From Dehalococcoidia bacterium SM23_28_2 (lineage in GTDB: Bacteria > Chloroflexota > Dehalococcoidia > SM23-28-2), in contig LJUA01000080.1 of the NCBI GenBank assembly GCA_001303545.1, positions 1 through 6,794 of the forward strand: 6,794 bases of DNA. The letters are read 5' to 3'. The translations under genes were made by a program, and so were the position numbers. This document shows positions 1 to 6,149 of this stretch, piece after piece; position 1 is the stretch's first letter; each line of letters begins with the position of its first letter. The notes under the pieces are model-generated. The model made no database searches. It saw only the letters and a list, made by a program, of their open reading frames with translations, and was not told the origin of the DNA.

Positions 1-302
1 GCCAAGGCCACCTCCACCTGCCGTTTGACCAGGGGGGTGTAGCCCTCATCGCCGCTGGGATCCAAGCCACCGGTATCGACCAGGGTGAACCCTTGCTCCC
101 CCCACTCGACATCGGCGTAGAGGCGGTCGCGGGTGGTGCCGGGGATATCCTCCACCAAAGCCTTGCGCGAGCCGATCAGCCTGTTGAATAGGGCCGACTT
201 GCCGACATTAGGACGGCCAACGATGGCTACAAGAGGTTTCTCGGTTGCCGCTGGCCTCTTACCCTGGACAGGCTCCTCGGTGAGAGGGCTAGACTCCCTC
301 AT
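1..302 (-). CDS. der: Der (EngA) tandem-domain ribosome-assembly GTPase, N-terminal 100 codons only
   Basis: Der is a cytoplasmic GTPase with two G domains and a KH-like domain that acts in 50S subunit maturation. Only the start of the first G domain is in the window; the 3' end runs off at base 1. Visible motifs are the P-loop GRPNVGKS (residues 29-36), the PGTTRD switch I/G2 segment (54-59) and the DTGG G3 motif (76-79), in the spacing usual for Der. The ATG at 302-300 overlaps the upstream cdaR stop as ATGA, and a GGAG lies 8 bases upstream, so translational coupling is likely. Compared with the usual Der, whose P-loop begins about 8 residues in, this protein has about 20 extra hydrophilic N-terminal residues (Glu, Pro and Lys rich). 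I found no better start closer to the P-loop. The family call is secure; the extension could be an artefact of start choice. Confidence 0.95.
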   Translation of the reverse strand, partial: MRESSPLTEEPVQGKRPAATEKPLVAIVGRPNVGKSALFNRLIGSRKALVEDIPGTTRDRLYADVEWGEQGFTLVDTGGLDPSGDEGYTPLVKRQVEVAL

Positions 303-1591
303 GGCGCTGACTCCACCACCGCCTCCACCGAAGTGGGCGATATGTCGGCCACCTGTAGTCCGGTGGGTGCGTTCACCTGCGGCTCCAACCGGTGAGTGCC
401 CGCACCCAGGCCCGTCAGGTCAACGCTGACCGTCACCTGATCGGGCGACACGTTTCGCAGCGTCGGCAGTTCACCCTGGAGCGTCACCTGCACCAGAGAG
501 GTGATACTCACCACCCTCAGATCGGTGGCCAGGCCCTCCCACTGGGGCGCCACCCCGAAGGTAGCCTCCCCCTGGCCGGGAGCGATGCGTACACGCACGG
601 TAACGGTGCCCGCTCCGCTCACGGTAACGCCAGGGGGCAAGCCCGTCAGGTAAACGATACGAGTCATGTCGCTGGTGGCACCCGTAATATCGATGTCTTC
701 AGTCACGACGAAGCTAACAACAGTGAGAAGCTCCAGCGGCCCCAGAAGGGTTACGCTGGCCGGATCCACCTCCACCGCCGTCACGTTGTAGCCGGCGGCC
801 GGGCTGCCCTCCAGTGAAGGACTGACCACCACCACGCGGCTGAACCGCTTCTGCTCCACCGTTATTTCCACGTCGACACTGCTAGGATCGAGAGTAACCC
901 CCTCCACGATGAAGCCGCTTTCGTCACGGGGCACCAGGGAATACGTCTGCCGGACGTCAGTGGTCGCCCCCGACAGGTCAACCTCGGCCACAGCCAATGA
1001 CACGCGGCCCACCAGCTCCTCGGGGCCGGACACCACTACCTGGTCAGGATCCACGCTTGGTTCGGAGGGCTCATACCCCATGGGAGGCATCCCCACCACG
1101 TCCAGCGACACAGGCACGACCTGACTGACCAGCGGTTTCAGCTCGACGCGCACAGTGCCTGACGGCGCGCCGGCGGCGTGCAACGTGGGTATGATCTCGA
1201 TGATGCGCACGTCGCTGCGCTCAAGCAGTACTTCAGCCCTTACCTCCACGTCCTGGGTGCCTATCTGTGCCCCCAGCAGGTTCACAGTCGCTCTGAAGTC
1301 GCTGGCTGTGAGCTCATCCCACAGCTTTTCGTCCGCCTCGATGCGCAGGGCCACGTCGCCAAGGGTAGCGCCAAGGGTAAGGCCCTCGGGCATGTTGACG
1401 GGCTCCAAAGCGATATCCACCGGGAACACCCCCGTGCGCGTAGGATGCTCGGTATCGGTGATGATCAGCCAGACGCCGAAGGCCAATCCCACCGACAGGA
1501 CAGCAAGACCGAGGTTGTGCCGTAATGAGCCGACGGTCGTCGCAAAGACCGTTTGACTTAACCTGAGGAACTCTCGCAGTAGGCGCGCCAA
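299..1591 (-). CDS. cdaR: YbbR-domain protein CdaR, membrane-anchored regulator of CdaA
   Basis: CdaR-type proteins sit beside the membrane diadenylate cyclase CdaA and modulate it from outside the cytoplasm. This 430-residue protein has a short basic N-terminus, one hydrophobic membrane segment (about 28-45, GLAVLSVGLAFGVWLI) and then a long Val/Thr-rich beta-strand region. Four YbbR-like repeats can be made out at about 55-155, 158-246, 252-337 and 342-428. Repeats 2 and 3 show the typical pattern of a V-D-P-x-x-V strand followed by SGPEEL or LGPLEL and then a D-(L/I)-(S/T)-G-A-T turn. The start is TTG. An in-frame stop lies just upstream with no other start between, and GAGGT sits 7 bases before the TTG, so this start is well supported. 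It follows cdaA by 53 bases and overlaps der by 4. The regulatory direction (activation or inhibition) cannot be read from sequence and varies between species. Confidence 0.9.
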   Translation of the reverse strand: MARLLREFLRLSQTVFATTVGSLRHNLGLAVLSVGLAFGVWLIITDTEHPTRTGVFPVDIALEPVNMPEGLTLGATLGDVALRIEADEKLWDELTASDFRATVNLLGAQIGTQDVEVRAEVLLERSDVRIIEIIPTLHAAGAPSGTVRVELKPLVSQVVPVSLDVVGMPPMGYEPSEPSVDPDQVVVSGPEELVGRVSLAVAEVDLSGATTDVRQTYSLVPRDESGFIVEGVTLDPSSVDVEITVEQKRFSRVVVVSPSLEGSPAAGYNVTAVEVDPASVTLLGPLELLTVVSFVVTEDIDITGATSDMTRIVYLTGLPPGVTVSGAGTVTVRVRIAPGQGEATFGVAPQWEGLATDLRVVSITSLVQVTLQGELPTLRNVSPDQVTVSVDLTGLGAGTHRLEPQVNAPTGLQVADISPTSVEAVVESAP

Positions 1592-1598
1592 GGCAGCT

Positions 1599-1603
1599 AC
1601 CTC
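1599..1603 (-). promoter_or_regulatory. Ribosome binding site deciding the TTG start of cdaR
   Basis: The minus strand reads GAGGT here, 7 bases before the TTG at 1591-1589. A TGA in the same frame lies about 20 bases upstream, and no ATG or GTG intervenes. This shows that TTG is used as a start codon in this genome. Confidence 0.65.
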
Positions 1604-1644
1604 ACAGTGCCGTCAGAATATAAGACCAAAGATCGCTCTGCCGC

Positions 1645-2469
1645 TCATCGCCAGAAGCGCGCCAGGCCACGAGAGGCAGCGCGCTCTCGCTCCCAGGCGG
1701 CGCTGAACAGGCTTCGGAGGATAGCACGCAGGCGTGGCTTTTCCAGCTGGGAGATCATCCGCCCGTTGGCCGCTACCGAGATGTCGCCCCTTTCCTCCGA
1801 GACCACGACAGCTACCGCATCCGTTCGCTCGCTGATGCCCAAGGCCGCCCGATGACGGGTGCCCATGTGGCCGTGGCCCACTCTATCCGAGAGGGGCAGA
1901 GTACAGCCGGCGGCCACCACTCGATCGCCGCGGATGATCAGCGCTCCGTCATGGAGGGGAGAGTTGGGATAGAAGATGCCTTCCAGGAGTTCCACAGAGG
2001 GACTGGCATCCAGCCGCACGCCTGTATCGGCGTAGTCCTCCAACCCCGTCTCCTGCTCCAGCACGATCAGGGCGCCGTGGCGACGCTCCGATAGGTTCTC
2101 CGCAGACTCGACCACCGCCTCCAGAACCCTGTCGTAGGCGGGAAAGAAAGCTCGTCCCAGGCGGCCGGTGCGCCCCACTCGCGCCAGAAAGCGACGGATC
2201 TCCGGCTGGAAGATGATAGGGATGGCGATCAACAGGGCCGGGAAGGAGTTACGTACCAACCAGTCGAGAACCGTAAGCTCGAAAAGCCTCACCAGAAAGA
2301 AGGCCACGGCCAGGAGGATGACAATGCCCCTTGCCAAGTAGACGGCGGTCGTTCCCCGCATGAGCAAGAGGACGAAATAGATAATGGCAGCGATGATCAG
2401 GATATCGACAATGCTGGCAGGGCCGAACTCACGGAGAGCATCCTCGATCCTGTTGACCAATCCGCCCAT
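1645..2469 (-). CDS. cdaA: Diadenylate cyclase CdaA (DisA_N domain), c-di-AMP synthase
   Basis: CdaA joins two ATP molecules into cyclic di-AMP at the inner face of the membrane. The length (274 residues) matches the family. Three hydrophobic segments lie at about 20-38, 43-64 and 67-88, followed by a short basic linker and the DisA_N catalytic domain (about 110-255). The signature motifs are present: GALIVLEQETGL (132-143), LHDGA (172-176, with the metal/nucleotide-binding Asp-Gly-Ala), GTRHRAALG (203-211, with the RHR nucleotide-binding triad) and SEERG (224-228). All catalytic motifs are intact, so it should be active. The ATG follows the argF stop by 5 bases, with purine-rich GGAGAGGGGG and AGGGG runs just upstream serving as the ribosome binding region. 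It is co-directional with and next to cdaR, its usual partner. The nucleotide probably serves potassium/osmotic or envelope homeostasis, as in other bacteria, but no target gene is visible here. Confidence 0.96.
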   Translation of the reverse strand: MGGLVNRIEDALREFGPASIVDILIIAAIIYFVLLLMRGTTAVYLARGIVILLAVAFFLVRLFELTVLDWLVRNSFPALLIAIPIIFQPEIRRFLARVGRTGRLGRAFFPAYDRVLEAVVESAENLSERRHGALIVLEQETGLEDYADTGVRLDASPSVELLEGIFYPNSPLHDGALIIRGDRVVAAGCTLPLSDRVGHGHMGTRHRAALGISERTDAVAVVVSEERGDISVAANGRMISQLEKPRLRAILRSLFSAAWERERAASRGLARFWR

Positions 2470-2474
2470 GTCCC

Positions 2475-3425
2475 CTAATCCCCCTCTCCGCCCAGGATAA
2501 GGGCCAGAACGGCTTTCTGGGCATGCAGCCTGTTCTCCGCCTGGTCAAACACCACCGACTGCGGCCCCTCGATTACCTCGTCCGCTATCTCCTCGCCGCG
2601 ATGGGCGGGCAGATCATGCATCACAATGGCGTCCGGCGAGGCCAGCGCCAGCAGCTCGGCGTTCACCTGATAGCCGTCGAAGGCACGCCCCCGCTCCGCC
2701 ACCTCCTTCTCCTGCCCCATGCTCGTCCAAACATCAGTGTACACGACATCGGCACCGCGGACCGCCTCCTCAGGCGACTGGCCACAGACAATCGCCGCCC
2801 CCGAGCCAGCGGCGAAACGCTCCGCCTTGTCCACCACCGCGCCAGATACGCCATAGCCCTCAGGCGAGGCGAGGCGAAAGTTCATTCCCACCAAGGCCGA
2901 CGCGAACATCAGCGAGCGGGCAACGTTGTTGCCATCGCCCACGAAGGAGAGGATGAGGCCCTGCCAGCGGCCTTTCTCCTCGTAGATGGTCAAAAGGTCA
3001 GCCAGAGCCTGACAGGGATGTTCACCGTCGGAGAGGGCATTGATCACCGGCACATCGGCCCAGCGCGCCAGTTCCTCCACCGTCTCGTGCTTGAAGGTGC
3101 GGGCAGCAACGGCGTCCACATAGCGACTGAGAACGCGCGCCACGTCCGCCACAGGTTCTCGCTGGCCCAGGCCCACCTCCGCCGGCGACAGGTAGAGAGC
3201 ATGGCCGCCTAGCTGCCGCATCGCCACGTCGAAGCTCACCCGCGTGCGCAGCGATGGCTTCTCGAACAGAAGGGCCAGGGTCCGACCAGCCAGTAGAGGT
3301 GAGGAGCGGCCGTTCTTCATCGCCAGGGCAGTATCGACCACCCGCCGGATCTCCTGCGGAGACAGATCAGCAATAGACACAAGATCCCGGCCGCGCAACG
3401 CCCAGAACTCCTCCTTCCCTGACAT
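2475..3425 (-). CDS. argF: Ornithine carbamoyltransferase (arginine biosynthesis)
   Basis: The enzyme makes citrulline from ornithine and carbamoyl phosphate in the cytoplasm. Residue numbers are from the ATG at 3425 (316 residues, normal for the family). The carbamoyl-phosphate loop is SLRTR (58-62), followed by the HPCQ motif (136-139), DGNNV (164-168) and the ornithine-binding DVWTSMG (231-237). The C-terminal motif reads HDLPAHRGEE (270-279), where most ornithine carbamoyltransferases have HCLP; the Cys that contacts ornithine is therefore Asp271. The SMG loop separates it from aspartate carbamoyltransferase, so the OTCase call stands. An upstream extension to 3524 is open but contains the promoter and adds 33 unrelated residues. 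A TTG at 3398 preceded by AAGGAGGAG is an alternative start, giving a protein beginning at RGRDLVSIADLS. First gene of the argF-cdaA-cdaR-der run. Symbol argF rather than arcB is inferred from the absence of arginine deiminase genes nearby. Confidence 0.93.
   Translation of the reverse strand: MSGKEEFWALRGRDLVSIADLSPQEIRRVVDTALAMKNGRSSPLLAGRTLALLFEKPSLRTRVSFDVAMRQLGGHALYLSPAEVGLGQREPVADVARVLSRYVDAVAARTFKHETVEELARWADVPVINALSDGEHPCQALADLLTIYEEKGRWQGLILSFVGDGNNVARSLMFASALVGMNFRLASPEGYGVSGAVVDKAERFAAGSGAAIVCGQSPEEAVRGADVVYTDVWTSMGQEKEVAERGRAFDGYQVNAELLALASPDAIVMHDLPAHRGEEIADEVIEGPQSVVFDQAENRLHAQKAVLALILGGEGD
3408..3416 (-). promoter_or_regulatory. Strong Shine-Dalgarno-like run inside the annotated argF start region
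   Basis: The minus strand reads AAGGAGGAG here, within codons 4-6 if the ATG at 3425 is used. It lies 9 bases before an in-frame TTG (3398-3396) that would begin the protein at the point where OTCase homology starts. No Shine-Dalgarno sequence precedes the ATG itself. It may be the true argF ribosome binding site, or a chance Lys-Glu-Glu coding run. Confidence 0.4.
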
Positions 3426-3429
3426 AGCT

Positions 3430-3457
3430 AGTATAGCATGGGCAGCAGAACTTTCAA
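3430..3457 (-). promoter_or_regulatory. Extended -10 sigma70-type promoter of the argF-cdaA-cdaR-der run
   Basis: On the minus strand a -35 box TTGAAA (3457-3452; 5 of 6 to consensus) is followed by a 16-base spacer and a -10 box TATACT (3435-3430; 5 of 6). A TG sits one base before the -10, giving the extended form TGCTATACT. The expected start of transcription, about 7 bases past the -10 box, is at 3423-3425, on the argF ATG. The mRNA would thus be leaderless for the ATG, or have a leader of about 25 bases for the TTG at 3398. No clear operator or ARG-box palindrome overlaps it. Confidence 0.65.
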
Positions 3458-3544
3458 TTTGCCCAGGAAAAACTGACTTCGAGCACTTTGCTCCTCTACA
3501 TGTATAGAAGCACGAGGGCAGCAAACGCTACGAGCGCTAAGGCG

Positions 3545-3570
3545 AAAAAGCAGGGGCGCGCGGACAGCCC
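3545..3570 (-). terminator. Weak terminator-like element after the crotonase gene
   Basis: Directly after the crotonase TAA, the minus strand can form a 4-bp GGGC/GCCC stem with a GC-rich 9-base loop, followed 4 bases later by five T. The stem is short, so this may be a poor intrinsic terminator or none. Its place between two transcription units is its main support. Confidence 0.25.
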
Positions 3571-4347
3571 TTAGTGGAACCGCGGCTGCCGCTTCTCCAG
3601 GAAGGACCTGACCCCCTCGGCGTGTTCCGGCGAGCGCCGGCAGACATCGAGGATTTGCGCCTCCGAGGCCTCGGCGCCAGCCAGGTCGGAGAGCAGCCCC
3701 TGGTGCAAGGACTCCTTCACCAGCCCCAGGGTGAAGGTCGGCCCATCGGCCAGGCTCGTCGCCAGAGACATCGCCTCCGGCATCAGTTCCTCGTGGGGCA
3801 CCACCCTACTCACCAGCCCTATGTCCAGAGCCTCTTGGGCGTCGATGATCTTGGCGAGAAGTGTCAGCTCTTTGGCCTTGGCCAAGCCCACTATGTGAGG
3901 TAGGAGAAAGGTGCTCCCGAATTCGGGGACCAGCCCTACCCGCGCGAATATCGCCCCCAGGCGAGCCTTGTCGGAGGCGATGCGGATATCGCAGGGGAGG
4001 GTCACAGTGAAGCCCAGTCCCACCGCCGGACCGTTGATGGCGGCTATGATCGGCTTCTTGAGGTTGAACATGAGCTGACAGAGGCTCTCCGAGGCAGATA
4101 CACCGACGCTCGGCTTACCGCTTTCGATGTCGGCCTGGAACCCGCGCACGTCGGCGCCCGAGCAGAAGCCGCGCCCGGCGCCGGTCAGGACAACGCAGCC
4201 GACACCCTCATCGTCCTCGGCCTGATGGAAGGCCTGGAGCAACTCGTTGCCCATAGTGGACGTGAAAGCATTGAGCACCTCCGGCCGGTTGAGGGTAATG
4301 GTCACAACTCGGCCCTTCTTCTCGCAGAGGATAGTCTCAAAGCTCAT
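3571..4347 (-). CDS. Crotonase-fold enoyl-CoA hydratase/isomerase family protein, isomerase-like active site
   Basis: Crotonase-family enzymes act on acyl-CoA thioesters, stabilising an enolate in an oxyanion hole. Length (258 residues) is normal. The CoA/oxyanion segments are present: GRGFCSGAD (58-66) and NGPAVGLG (105-112). By alignment with rat enoyl-CoA hydratase, the catalytic Glu144 corresponds to Thr114 and Glu164 to Phe134, so hydratase activity is unlikely. Instead Glu142 in GLVPEFGST lies where delta3-delta2-enoyl-CoA isomerases (ECI2- and PaaG-like) carry their catalytic acid. The SDKAR...PE...LP.IVG..KA.E pattern also fits that subgroup. I infer a double-bond isomerase or related reaction; the substrate is unknown. 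The ATG has a GGGGGAGG run ending 2 bases upstream. It lies 36 bases after the thiolase-like gene and is probably co-transcribed with it. Confidence 0.88.
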   Translation of the reverse strand: MSFETILCEKKGRVVTITLNRPEVLNAFTSTMGNELLQAFHQAEDDEGVGCVVLTGAGRGFCSGADVRGFQADIESGKPSVGVSASESLCQLMFNLKKPIIAAINGPAVGLGFTVTLPCDIRIASDKARLGAIFARVGLVPEFGSTFLLPHIVGLAKAKELTLLAKIIDAQEALDIGLVSRVVPHEELMPEAMSLATSLADGPTFTLGLVKESLHQGLLSDLAGAEASEAQILDVCRRSPEHAEGVRSFLEKRQPRFH

Positions 4348-4383
4348 GGCCTCCCCCTTTGGCTGACCCTAAAGGCCAGACTC

Positions 4384-5889
4384 TCACTCTATGGCTACGA
4401 TGTTGCGGCCTGTCTCGGTATCGTGCCTCACCTTCGCCCTCCGGCCCACCATCTCCTCCTGGGTCATCCAGCGGAGAAGCCCCGGATCCGGCTCCGTATT
4501 GGCGATGAACCTGCTTTCGTCTTCCAGACGGCCGATCACTATGCCAAATTCCGGCTCGCCAGCGCGATCGAAGACGACCGTGTACGTCTCTACAGTCCCT
4601 GATCCCTGCGCCGCCTCCACCAGATTGGGGTGAGGCATCGCGTCCAGTTCCGCCTGGTCCTCCGGCGAGTCGACTCTCTTCCACTCGCGCTCCGGCGGCA
4701 TCCCGCTGTAGATGCCCACCGCATGCTTGGTGACGTACCAGCCCATAGCGGACACCAGGGCCTTGCGCTGACGCTCCCTGCACAGCCGCTTTACCGCGGA
4801 GCATACGGCATGCAGGCTGTAGTTGTTGCCGGGTCCGCCGAAGTAGGGGAGGCCGCCCGCCAGGGTAATGGGGCGGCGATCGTCCTCGTCGATGCCCAGC
4901 ATGTCGCAGGCGATCTGAACCGCGCTCGGAAAGCAACTGTAAAGGTCGAACCAGTCGATCTGGTCGATGCTCAGGTCGGCCATCTCCAGAGCCCTTCGCC
5001 CGACCAAGGCCAGCGCCGGCGAGCTGTGGTAGTTGAGCCGCTCGCTGAAATACCAGAGGTCGACGCCGTCGGCACATCCCCAGATGTACACCCACTTCTC
5101 CTTGGGGATGCCCAGCTTCTGGGCTGTGCCCACGTTGGTCATGATCACTGCCGCTGCCTGATCCACCCTTATGATGGCGTTCATGTACTTGGGATAAGGC
5201 AAGCATATCATGCGGTTGTCGGGGCCAACCGTCCTGATCTCGTCCGCTGTCTTGCCATCGCGGAAGCAAGCAAACGGATTGTCCTTGGCCACCTGGGCCA
5301 GGCGGGCGCACAACAGAGCGAGCCGCTCCTGGTGCTCGCCAATGGAGCACCCCTTGTGTGCCCGAATCGCGTTCTCGAACAGCGGATAGACGCGCACCGG
5401 CATGTTGATATCGTGGCGCATTTCGATGTCGTTGAGCCCGGCTCGGGCATCTCCGGCCATCGCCTTGGGAGCTGCCCACCGCCGCCAACGCTGCTGCCGC
5501 CCGCTAGCCCCCAACTCGGCCATCGATCGCATCGCTTCAGCCCCCGCTATCAGGGCCAGACGAGACTCGCCGTGAGCGATGCGCTCGGCTGCACGGTTGA
5601 TCAGCCATTGGGGCGCCGTGGCACCAACCGTGGTGTAGACCTTGTCGGTCGGCTGGGCACCGACAGCCTCGGCCAGCAGGCCAGGAGCATCCGCATAGGA
5701 CCAGCAAAGGATGTTCGACACGCCAATTGAGTCAAGCCGCTCCAGCAGTCCTCGGCACTGAGCATCCTCCTCGGCCTGCTCAGCCACCCTGACTATCATG
5801 TCCAGTGGCTCCAAAGCATCGGCCAGGTCATCGGAGCGATTGGTGTACTGCCCCGTTCCGACGATGATCGGCAACCGTCGTTCGTTCAT
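4384..5889 (-). CDS. Thiolase-like protein type 1 (acetyl-CoA acetyltransferase/SCP-x-like) with C-terminal extra domain
   Basis: This 501-residue protein has a thiolase-like fold pattern: VGTGQYTNR at the N-terminus (10-18), GATAPQWLIN (89-98), IAGAEAMRS (114-122), DLYSCFPSAVQ (315-325) and GGPGNNYSLH (351-360). The last about 65 residues (430-495; ETYTVVFDRAGEPEFGIVIG onward) match the small beta-barrel extension of thiolase-like protein type 1 (TLP1_add_C). True thiolases use a Cys near residue 89, a His in GHPxG and a Cys in a CxGG motif. Here these regions read GATAPQ, FGGPGNN and SAMGWYVTKH, so normal thiolytic or Claisen chemistry is doubtful. It may bind CoA or acyl-CoA in another role. 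The ATG at 5889 is preceded by AGGTG 7 bases upstream; a longer TTG reading to 5934 adds 15 Arg-rich residues with no family match. The next gene is the crotonase. Family is clear, reaction unknown. Confidence 0.87.
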   Translation of the reverse strand: MNERRLPIIVGTGQYTNRSDDLADALEPLDMIVRVAEQAEEDAQCRGLLERLDSIGVSNILCWSYADAPGLLAEAVGAQPTDKVYTTVGATAPQWLINRAAERIAHGESRLALIAGAEAMRSMAELGASGRQQRWRRWAAPKAMAGDARAGLNDIEMRHDINMPVRVYPLFENAIRAHKGCSIGEHQERLALLCARLAQVAKDNPFACFRDGKTADEIRTVGPDNRMICLPYPKYMNAIIRVDQAAAVIMTNVGTAQKLGIPKEKWVYIWGCADGVDLWYFSERLNYHSSPALALVGRRALEMADLSIDQIDWFDLYSCFPSAVQIACDMLGIDEDDRRPITLAGGLPYFGGPGNNYSLHAVCSAVKRLCRERQRKALVSAMGWYVTKHAVGIYSGMPPEREWKRVDSPEDQAELDAMPHPNLVEAAQGSGTVETYTVVFDRAGEPEFGIVIGRLEDESRFIANTEPDPGLLRWMTQEEMVGRRAKVRHDTETGRNIVAIE

Positions 5890-6032
5890 TACAGAGCACC
5901 TGCGCTTCTGAGCTCGGATAGATCTTGGGCGCAAGGAGGCCTTGACGCAAGACAGCGCGGCCGTTGACAGGGTGTAGGCAACCGCCTATGTTGCCCGACC
6001 TTGGAGGCGATCAGGCGCCTCCGCAGCGACAT
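5889..6032 (-). CDS. Possible 47-residue leader ORF ending on the thiolase-like gene's start codon
   Basis: On the minus strand an ATG at 6032-6030 opens a frame of 47 codons that ends at TAA 5891-5889, sharing one base with the downstream ATG (TAATG). An AGGGTG lies 6 bases before the ATG. The product is basic and rich in Arg, Pro and Cys (three Cys at 22, 27 and 34) and resembles no family I recognise. Such an overlap could couple translation to the thiolase-like gene. Composition is also what random GC-rich DNA gives, so it may not be translated. Confidence 0.25.
   Translation of the reverse strand: MSLRRRLIASKVGQHRRLPTPCQRPRCLASRPPCAQDLSELRSAGAL
5964..5992 (+). promoter_or_regulatory. 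Promoter-like boxes on the plus strand in the gap
   Basis: TTGACA (5964-5969, perfect -35) is followed by a 17-base spacer and TATGTT (5987-5992, 4 of 6 to the -10 consensus). It points away from the thiolase-like gene and into the 3' end of the SCP2-domain gene. No credible plus-strand gene follows, so it would give an antisense or small RNA if real. It may be chance. Confidence 0.2.
6003..6022. repeat. Inverted repeat (7-bp arms, 6-base loop)
   Basis: GGAGGCG (6003-6009) and CGCCTCC (6016-6022) are perfect complements around a 6-base loop. No T-run follows on either strand, so it is not a standard intrinsic terminator. It falls early in the possible leader ORF (codons 4-10) and could fold in the thiolase-like mRNA leader. 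Confidence 0.5.
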
Positions 6033-6149
6033 TATTTCACCCTGGGCTGGTTGGCTTGGCGCGCTCAGGAGGCGACTGGCTTGAAGTATCGGATATCCAG
6101 GATGGAGCCCTTGCGTTGCCGTCGAGGCAAGAAGGCGGCGGCCACCGCT

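Noticed and set aside
2523..3212. 229-codon plus-strand open frame
   Set aside because: It is antisense to argF, where the carbamoyl-phosphate and ornithine motifs are well conserved.
3481..3510. Small palindromes (GAGCA/TGCTC and TACATGTA) upstream of the argF promoter as an arginine-repressor operator
   Set aside because: Arms are only 4-5 bases, they do not resemble the AT-rich ARG box, and they lie upstream of the -35 box. There is no basis to call an operator.
3426..3524. Upstream extension of argF by 33 codons
   Set aside because: It contains the -35 and extended -10 promoter boxes, its residues do not match OTCase N-termini, and homology begins after 3425.
4337..5488. 383-codon open frame on the minus strand overlapping the thiolase-like gene
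   Set aside because: It is an out-of-frame reading of the thiolase-like gene, rich in Arg, Gly and His as expected for a shadow in GC-rich DNA, with no recognisable motif.
4630..5730. 366-codon plus-strand open frame
   Set aside because: It is antisense to the thiolase-like gene, whose motifs are clear. Composition (His, Arg, Val, Gln) is typical of an antisense shadow.
5890..5934. 15-codon longer start (TTG) for the thiolase-like protein
   Set aside because: The added residues are Arg-rich and not family-like. The ATG at 5889 has a nearby AGGTG and begins right before the conserved N-terminal strand.
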